Assembly: GCF_009176545.1 (NCBI RefSeq)
Contig: NZ_VTOJ01000001.1
Span: 1,178,001-1,242,000 of the forward strand
Length of the DNA stretch: 64,000 bases
Source of the DNA: Salinigranum salinum
Lineage (GTDB): Archaea > Halobacteriota > Halobacteria > Halobacteriales > Haloferacaceae
Reading direction: 5' to 3'
Position numbers and translations under genes: made by a program. The notes below the pieces were generated by a model. It did not search any database. It saw nothing but the letters and a program-made list of their open reading frames with translations, and was not told the origin of the DNA. Shown here one piece after another: positions 59,707 to 64,000 of the stretch; the first letter of the stretch is position 1, and every line of letters starts with the position of its first letter.

Positions 59707-60360
59707 CTACACCGACCGTGCCTCGTCGACGGCCTCGGTGAACGCCCGAGCGTTCTCGGTGATGGTCTCGAAATCGTCCGACTCGACCGCCGCGCCCGGG
59801 ACGAGCGCGCTGCCGGCCCCGACCACTTCGGCACCGGCGCGGATGAAGTCGCCCGCGTTGTCCGCGTCGACGCCGCCCGTCGGCATGAGCGGGATCTGTG
59901 GGAGCGGGCCCTTGATCCCCCCGAGGTGGCTGGGGCCGCCGGACGAAGCCGGGAATATCTTCACGAAGTCCGCACCCGCCTCGTACGCCGACAGCGCCTC
60001 TGTGGGCGTGAACGCCCCCGGTGCTACCAGCACCCCGTAGCGGTTGCAGGCGTCGACGACGCTCGGCTCGACGGTGGGGCCGACGACGAACTCCGCGCCC
60101 GCACGGATCGTGTCCAGTGCGGTCGCCTCGTCGAGGACCGTCCCCGCACCGACGACGACCTCGTCGTCGAAGCTCCCGGCGACCGCCTCGATCATCGCCG
60201 TCGCGTCGGGGTTGTCGGCCGTGATCTCGATCGCCGTGACGCCGCCCTCGCGGAGCGCCTCGACGGTCTTCACTAGCGCGTCGGCGTCGGCCCCGCGCAT
60301 CACCGCGACCGTCCCGCTCTCTATGAGTCGCTGCATCGTGTCGTGTTTTGGGAGGCTCAT
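59707..60360 (-). CDS. KDPG/KHG aldolase family protein
   Basis: A 217-residue class I aldolase. It probably splits 2-keto-3-deoxy-6-phosphogluconate to pyruvate and glyceraldehyde-3-phosphate or acts on 4-hydroxy-2-oxoglutarate. Features: SGTVAVMRGADADALVKTVE at the N-terminus, VVVGAGTVLDEATALDTIRA, and the Schiff-base Lys in GADFVKIFPASSGGPSHLGG. PLMPTGGVDADNAGDFIRAG provides the phosphate site. Haloarchaea degrade glucose by a semi-phosphorylated Entner-Doudoroff pathway, where this enzyme would fit. Start ATG 60360. Confidence 0.92.
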   Translation of the reverse strand: MSLPKHDTMQRLIESGTVAVMRGADADALVKTVEALREGGVTAIEITADNPDATAMIEAVAGSFDDEVVVGAGTVLDEATALDTIRAGAEFVVGPTVEPSVVDACNRYGVLVAPGAFTPTEALSAYEAGADFVKIFPASSGGPSHLGGIKGPLPQIPLMPTGGVDADNAGDFIRAGAEVVGAGSALVPGAAVESDDFETITENARAFTEAVDEARSV

Positions 60361-60550
60361 ACGCGGGGCTGCGCCCGACACGATATTAAACCCCGGCGGG
60401 GCCGGATCGCGTCGATCCGCGGTGGTGTCGAGTGACGTGGTACCGTACGACAGCGGTATATATGACCGACGCTTACCTGAGGTGAGCGTCACCGCCGGTC
60501 GGCGAGCCGAGGTTCGGCCGCCGGTCGGCGACACCGGACGCTTCTCCCAC

Positions 60551-61606
60551 ATGCACGCCGACATCGACTACGAACGGTTGTACCGCGACGCCATCCCCTC
60601 CGTGGTGTCCATCTACGTCGGACGCCGCGGGCCCGCGATGGGGGCGGGCTCGGGGTTCGTCTACGACGTGACCGCCACCGACGCGATCACGGGCGCGGAC
60701 GTCGACGAAGACGCTCACGAGGGCGCGGAGGGGTACGTCGTGACGAACGACCACGTCGTCACGGACGTGACGGACGTCGAGATGCGCTTCTCCGACGGGC
60801 AGTGGCGGACGGGACGGGTCGTCGGTCGCGACGGCTACACCGACCTCGCCGTCGTGGCCGTCTCGACGCTCCCCGACGACGTGCGGCCCCTCCCCGTCGC
60901 CACGGAGAACCCGACGCCGGGCCGACCCGTGGCGGCGCTGGGGAACCCGCTGGGCCTCGACGGCTCGATCACCGCGGGCATCGTGAGCGGAGCCTCGCGG
61001 TCGATGCCAACGTCGAGCGGCTTCGCCATCCCCGACGTCGTCCAGACGGACGCGCCGATCAACCCGGGCAACTCCGGCGGGCCGCTCGTCGCGCTCGCGC
61101 CGGCCGCGGACGACGCCGACGCCTCGTACGAGGTGGTCGGTGTCAACCGGGCCCGTCAGGGCGACAACATCGGCTTCGCCATCTCGCCGACGATCGTCTC
61201 GCGGGTCGTCCCCTCGCTCGTCGAGGAGGGTCGGTACCGTCACTCGTACCTCCGCACCCGGACGCTCGACGTCACACCCACCATCGCGGAGGCGAACGGC
61301 CTCGACGAACCGCGCGGCGTCCTCGTCGTCGACGTCGCGGCGGGGCCCGCGGCTGGCGACCGGCTCCGTCGGTCGACCGGGACGCGGACGGTCCGCGGCC
61401 AGCGCGTCCCGACGGGCGGCGACGTCATCGTCGGCATCAACGGCCAGGAGCTCCGCTCGCACGAGGAACTCATGCGGTATCTCATCACCGAGACGCGTCC
61501 GCGCGAACCCGTCGACGTCGAGGTCGTCCGCGACGGCACCCCCCGGACCCTCTCGGTCGTCCTCGACGAACGACCCGACCCCGACGGTCGCATCCCCGTG
61601 AACTGA
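60551..61606 (+). CDS. HtrA-like trypsin-fold serine protease with PDZ domain
   Basis: A 351-residue S1C-type protease. The catalytic triad is visible: His in GYVVTNDHVVTDVTDVEMRF, Asp in GYTDLAVVAVSTLPD, Ser in DAPINPGNSGGPLVALAP. A C-terminal PDZ domain (about 255-345) contains GVLVVDVAAGPAAGDRLRRS and GGDVIVGINGQELRSHEELM. No signal peptide or membrane helix precedes the catalytic domain, so it appears cytoplasmic, unlike most HtrA proteins. Start ATG 60551. Confidence 0.92.
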   Translation: MHADIDYERLYRDAIPSVVSIYVGRRGPAMGAGSGFVYDVTATDAITGADVDEDAHEGAEGYVVTNDHVVTDVTDVEMRFSDGQWRTGRVVGRDGYTDLAVVAVSTLPDDVRPLPVATENPTPGRPVAALGNPLGLDGSITAGIVSGASRSMPTSSGFAIPDVVQTDAPINPGNSGGPLVALAPAADDADASYEVVGVNRARQGDNIGFAISPTIVSRVVPSLVEEGRYRHSYLRTRTLDVTPTIAEANGLDEPRGVLVVDVAAGPAAGDRLRRSTGTRTVRGQRVPTGGDVIVGINGQELRSHEELMRYLITETRPREPVDVEVVRDGTPRTLSVVLDERPDPDGRIPVN

Positions 61607-61727
61607 GCGGAATTCGCGGAAGAAGCCACACGTTCTGGCACATACTCTCCGGTAACTGTTAGAACGGCTGTGCAAGACACACAGCGCGAGTCGGTCATCG
61701 ACTCTGCACGCATCGTAACGGAACCGA

Positions 61728-61758
61728 AGTGCTCGGGACAGATTTCCTACCGAGCACT
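61728..61758. promoter_or_regulatory. Perfect 9-bp inverted repeat upstream of the oxidoreductase
   Basis: AGTGCTCGG and CCGAGCACT are separated by 13 bases, ending about 37 bases before the ATG at 61795. The centre spacing of about two helical turns suits a dimeric repressor, so this is a candidate operator. Confidence 0.45.
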
Positions 61759-61794
61759 CAGCTTACGACGTTTGCCGACATACTTCTCCTTCGA

Positions 61795-62811
61795 ATGCCA
61801 ACGACTGCCGCCGAACGAACGCCTACGACCGACACGAGAATGAAAGCCGTCGCGGCCACAGAGTACGGCGGCCCCGAGGTCCTCGGGCTCTACGCGACGC
61901 CGAAACCCACCCCGAAGCCCGACGAGGTCCTGGTCCGCGTCCGCGCATCCACCGTCGGCCCGGCCAACTCGGCCATGCGTGAGGGACGACCGTTCCCCGT
62001 CCGCTTCTTCAGCGGCATCCGACGACCCACGTCCATCCCAGGCGACGCTTTCGCCGGGGAAATCGCGGCCAGCGGCAGGGAGGTCACGCGCTTCGCCGTC
62101 GGCGATCGGGTGTTCGGGACGACCGCGCCCGACTCGGGCGCGCACGCCGAGTACGTCTGCGTCCCCGAGGACGGCACGCTCGAACTGACGCCCGCGGACG
62201 TGAGCGACGCCGAGGCCGCCGCCGTCGCCGACAACGGCCTCACGGCGATACTGTTCCTCCATGACGTGGCCGACCTCCAGCCCGGCCAGTCCGTCCTCGT
62301 CAACGGCGCCTCGGGCGGCATCGGGACGTTCGCCGTCCAGCTCGCCACCCACGTCGGCGCCGAGGTCACCGGTGTCTGCAGTACCAGGAACGTCGACCTC
62401 GTGCGATCGCTCGGCGCCCACGCGGTCGTCGACTACACGACCACCGACGTCGCCGAGATCGGCGAGACGTACGACGTGATCTTCGACGCCGTGGGCAGGG
62501 GGTCGTTCGCGGGGTTCGAGGACGCACTGAACCCGGGCGGGCTGTATATGACGACCGTCCCTTCGGTAGGAATCTTCCTCGACATGGCCCGGACGAGGCT
62601 GGTCGGCGACAGGCGGGCCGTCTTTGCGGCCACGGGGATGAAGCCAGCGAGTGTGCGGAAACAGTACCTCGGGGAGCTACGAGAACTCCTCGATGACGGA
62701 GTGATCCGCTCGGTGATCGGGCGGCGGTACCCGGTAGCTGAGATCGTTGAGGCGCACCGCTACGTCGACACTGGGCACAAGCGCGGGACGGCCGTGGTTA
62801 CGATCGGTTGA
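61795..62811 (+). CDS. Quinone oxidoreductase-like MDR enzyme
   Basis: A 338-residue medium-chain dehydrogenase/reductase without the structural zinc cysteines. The cofactor site is VLVNGASGGIGTFAVQLATH, followed by GVCSTRNVDLVRSLGAHAVV. The N-terminal MKAVAATEYGGPEVLGLYAT is a typical quinone reductase start, so ATG 61840 is an equally good alternative start. Probably an NAD(P)H-dependent reductase in the cytoplasm. An inverted repeat upstream suggests local regulation. Confidence 0.88.
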   Translation: MPTTAAERTPTTDTRMKAVAATEYGGPEVLGLYATPKPTPKPDEVLVRVRASTVGPANSAMREGRPFPVRFFSGIRRPTSIPGDAFAGEIAASGREVTRFAVGDRVFGTTAPDSGAHAEYVCVPEDGTLELTPADVSDAEAAAVADNGLTAILFLHDVADLQPGQSVLVNGASGGIGTFAVQLATHVGAEVTGVCSTRNVDLVRSLGAHAVVDYTTTDVAEIGETYDVIFDAVGRGSFAGFEDALNPGGLYMTTVPSVGIFLDMARTRLVGDRRAVFAATGMKPASVRKQYLGELRELLDDGVIRSVIGRRYPVAEIVEAHRYVDTGHKRGTAVVTIG

Positions 62812-63175
62812 CTGGCCAACCCGCAGACGAGTCGAGACTACCGAACGCGGCGTGGGAGACGGCGAGGGCTCCACCAGAACATGTCGAGACGACCGTCTGC
62901 TCGGTTGTACCCCGTCGGGGGGAAGAGAAGTTCGTACAGCTACCTACCGGCTGTTTCACCGCTCGAGCCGTGGAACGAACGATACCCGCTTGTTGAACGT
63001 ATCCTCTGTATCTCGCACGCTGACTCTAATACCTGCGAAATCTGTTACGATGGGGACGTGTGAGGACTTGCGCGAATTCCTGTGAGTCCCGACACCCGTT
63101 GGTCTGCTTCTCATTGAAAATCAGTACTGATATTCTGGCACGAACGCTCAAGGAGCCGGACCACCCGCCTCCTCT
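62812..63175. other. Intergenic region
   Basis: A 364-base gap with lower G+C in its second half (about 62990-63140). Short ORFs here have no coding bias. Nothing supported. Confidence 0.4.
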
Positions 63176-64000
63176 ATGGACTCCTCTCGACGACGACTAC
63201 TCGCGGTGACGTCGTCGCTCGCGTTCCCGCTACTCGCGGGGTGTACCGGCCTCGTCGGCGGCGGATCGAACGACGACGGCTCGAGCGACGGTGGCGATGA
63301 CAGTGGCGGCGGTGGTGGCGACGGCGACTCGAACGAACAGACAGAGACGACGACCGAGACCCCGACCGAGACGGCGACTGCGACGCCGGAACCGCCGGAC
63401 GAGTTCCTCCTGCGGACGCGGCAGGTGATGGACGAGATCAGGTGGTTCGGCACCGAGTATCCCCGGGCGAAGCGGAACTTCGTGCTCAGGGTCAAGCCCG
63501 TCCGGGAGACGATCGAGTCGCTGCGCGAGCGAAACACGCTCGCAGAGGGCGACGTCGTCGAACTCCGTGAAAAGACGACGGCGCTGGCGACGTTCGTCAG
63601 CGAGGAACTGGCACCGCACTTCGAGCTCGACGGTCGCCTGCGCAACGGGGAGAACGGCCTCGTCAGGAACTTCGCGGCCGCCGTCGAACAGGACGACTCG
63701 CAGGCCAGCCAGGACGCCCTCGGGCGGCTCGCCGTCTTCTACGAACGGGTCACGAGCGAGTCGTACATCGAGCACAACCTCTCGGCACATCCGATCGAAG
63801 AACCGCTCCACGGCATGCTGAGCGCCGGCGGCGAGGGTCAGACGATCTTCGGCGTGAGCTACCCGCCGGGGGACAACTTCACGACACAGACGTTCTCCGA
63901 CGAGTACAGCGGTCGCGGCCCCGACGAGGTCCGCCCCCACTCCCACACGTTCCCGACCGGACAGACCGTCTACGACCACGCCCACGAGTACGATGCCGGC
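63176..64000 (+). CDS. Tat-exported lipoprotein, 3' end beyond the window
   Basis: The frame from ATG 63176 is open to the window end (275 codons, no stop), so the C-terminus is missing. The N-terminus has twin arginines (MDSSRRRLLAVTSSLAF), a hydrophobic stretch and the lipobox LLAGC, a haloarchaeal Tat lipoprotein signal. A Gly/Ser/Asp/Thr-rich linker follows (to about residue 75). The mature part is mostly helical (RTRQVMDEIRWFGTEYPRAK; RETIESLRERNTLAEGDVVE). No family recognised; it is anchored on the outer face of the membrane. Confidence 0.75.
   Translation, partial: MDSSRRRLLAVTSSLAFPLLAGCTGLVGGGSNDDGSSDGGDDSGGGGGDGDSNEQTETTTETPTETATATPEPPDEFLLRTRQVMDEIRWFGTEYPRAKRNFVLRVKPVRETIESLRERNTLAEGDVVELREKTTALATFVSEELAPHFELDGRLRNGENGLVRNFAAAVEQDDSQASQDALGRLAVFYERVTSESYIEHNLSAHPIEEPLHGMLSAGGEGQTIFGVSYPPGDNFTTQTFSDEYSGRGPDEVRPHSHTFPTGQTVYDHAHEYDAG

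Noticed and set aside
62881-63063. 60-codon ORF on the plus strand
   Set aside because: No third-position bias, no neighbours or motifs to support it.

Overview
This window is chromosomal DNA from a haloarchaeon (class Halobacteria). The evidence is a very high G+C content with G/C-rich third codon positions, strongly acidic proteins, many apparently leaderless genes with a TATA-like box about 25-30 bases before the start codon, and archaeal informational genes (TFB, RNA polymerase subunit L, the GatC-GatA tRNA amidotransferase pair). Genus and species cannot be fixed from sequence alone.

Layout. 0.2-7.5 kb is a transport block: a TrkH potassium channel subunit, an SLC13-type permease with internal TrkA-C domains, an APC amino-acid permease and a TrkA-like NAD-binding regulator. 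7.6-17 kb holds housekeeping and small metabolic genes: an alcohol dehydrogenase, a flavin split-barrel protein, GatC-GatA, TFB, a DUF429 protein, a NUDIX hydrolase with an in-frame SPW-like sequence before it, a nickel/cobalt transporter, and a coupled PHP phosphoesterase / asparagine-synthase-like pair. 17-25 kb is catabolic: a CaiB-type CoA-transferase next to an isopropylmalate-synthase-like enzyme, a response regulator, and a HyuA-HyuB-cysteine hydrolase set that could convert N-methylhydantoin to sarcosine. 25-40 kb has HTH regulators, purL, three tandem GH13 alpha-glucosidases sharing a 158-bp identical tract, a SRPBCC/DUF5367 pair and hisF. 40-50.7 kb contains a carotenoid-type membrane enzyme, rpoL, an MBL hydrolase, a uracil-DNA glycosylase-like protein, a PilB-PilC pilus assembly pair, a methyltransferase and a thioredoxin-reductase-like flavoprotein.

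The accessory region is 50.9-58.2 kb. A complete tRNA-Gly(TCC) gene is followed by 119-bp tandem repeats of its 3' end, then about 5.3 kb of visibly A+T-richer DNA, then a second copy of the tRNA 3' half (46 bp, one mismatch). This is the signature of an integrated element. Its tyrosine integrase is broken by frameshifts and truncated before most catalytic residues, and only the C-terminal end of an Orc1/Cdc6 initiator remains. A four-gene, translationally overlapping cassette of coiled-coil/winged-helix proteins is fully intact, and three of the four are clear diverged paralogues. This cassette, kept open while the mobility genes decayed, is my main candidate for an undescribed system. Just beyond it, a gene for a DUF1508/beta-helix protein is bracketed by a further pair of about 70-bp direct repeats that end in the same tRNA-tail sequence, suggesting a second insertion at the same hot spot.

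58.4-64 kb returns to chromosomal genes: a small membrane protein, a beta carbonic anhydrase, a KDPG-type aldolase, an HtrA-like protease, a quinone oxidoreductase, and a Tat-lipoprotein cut by the window end.
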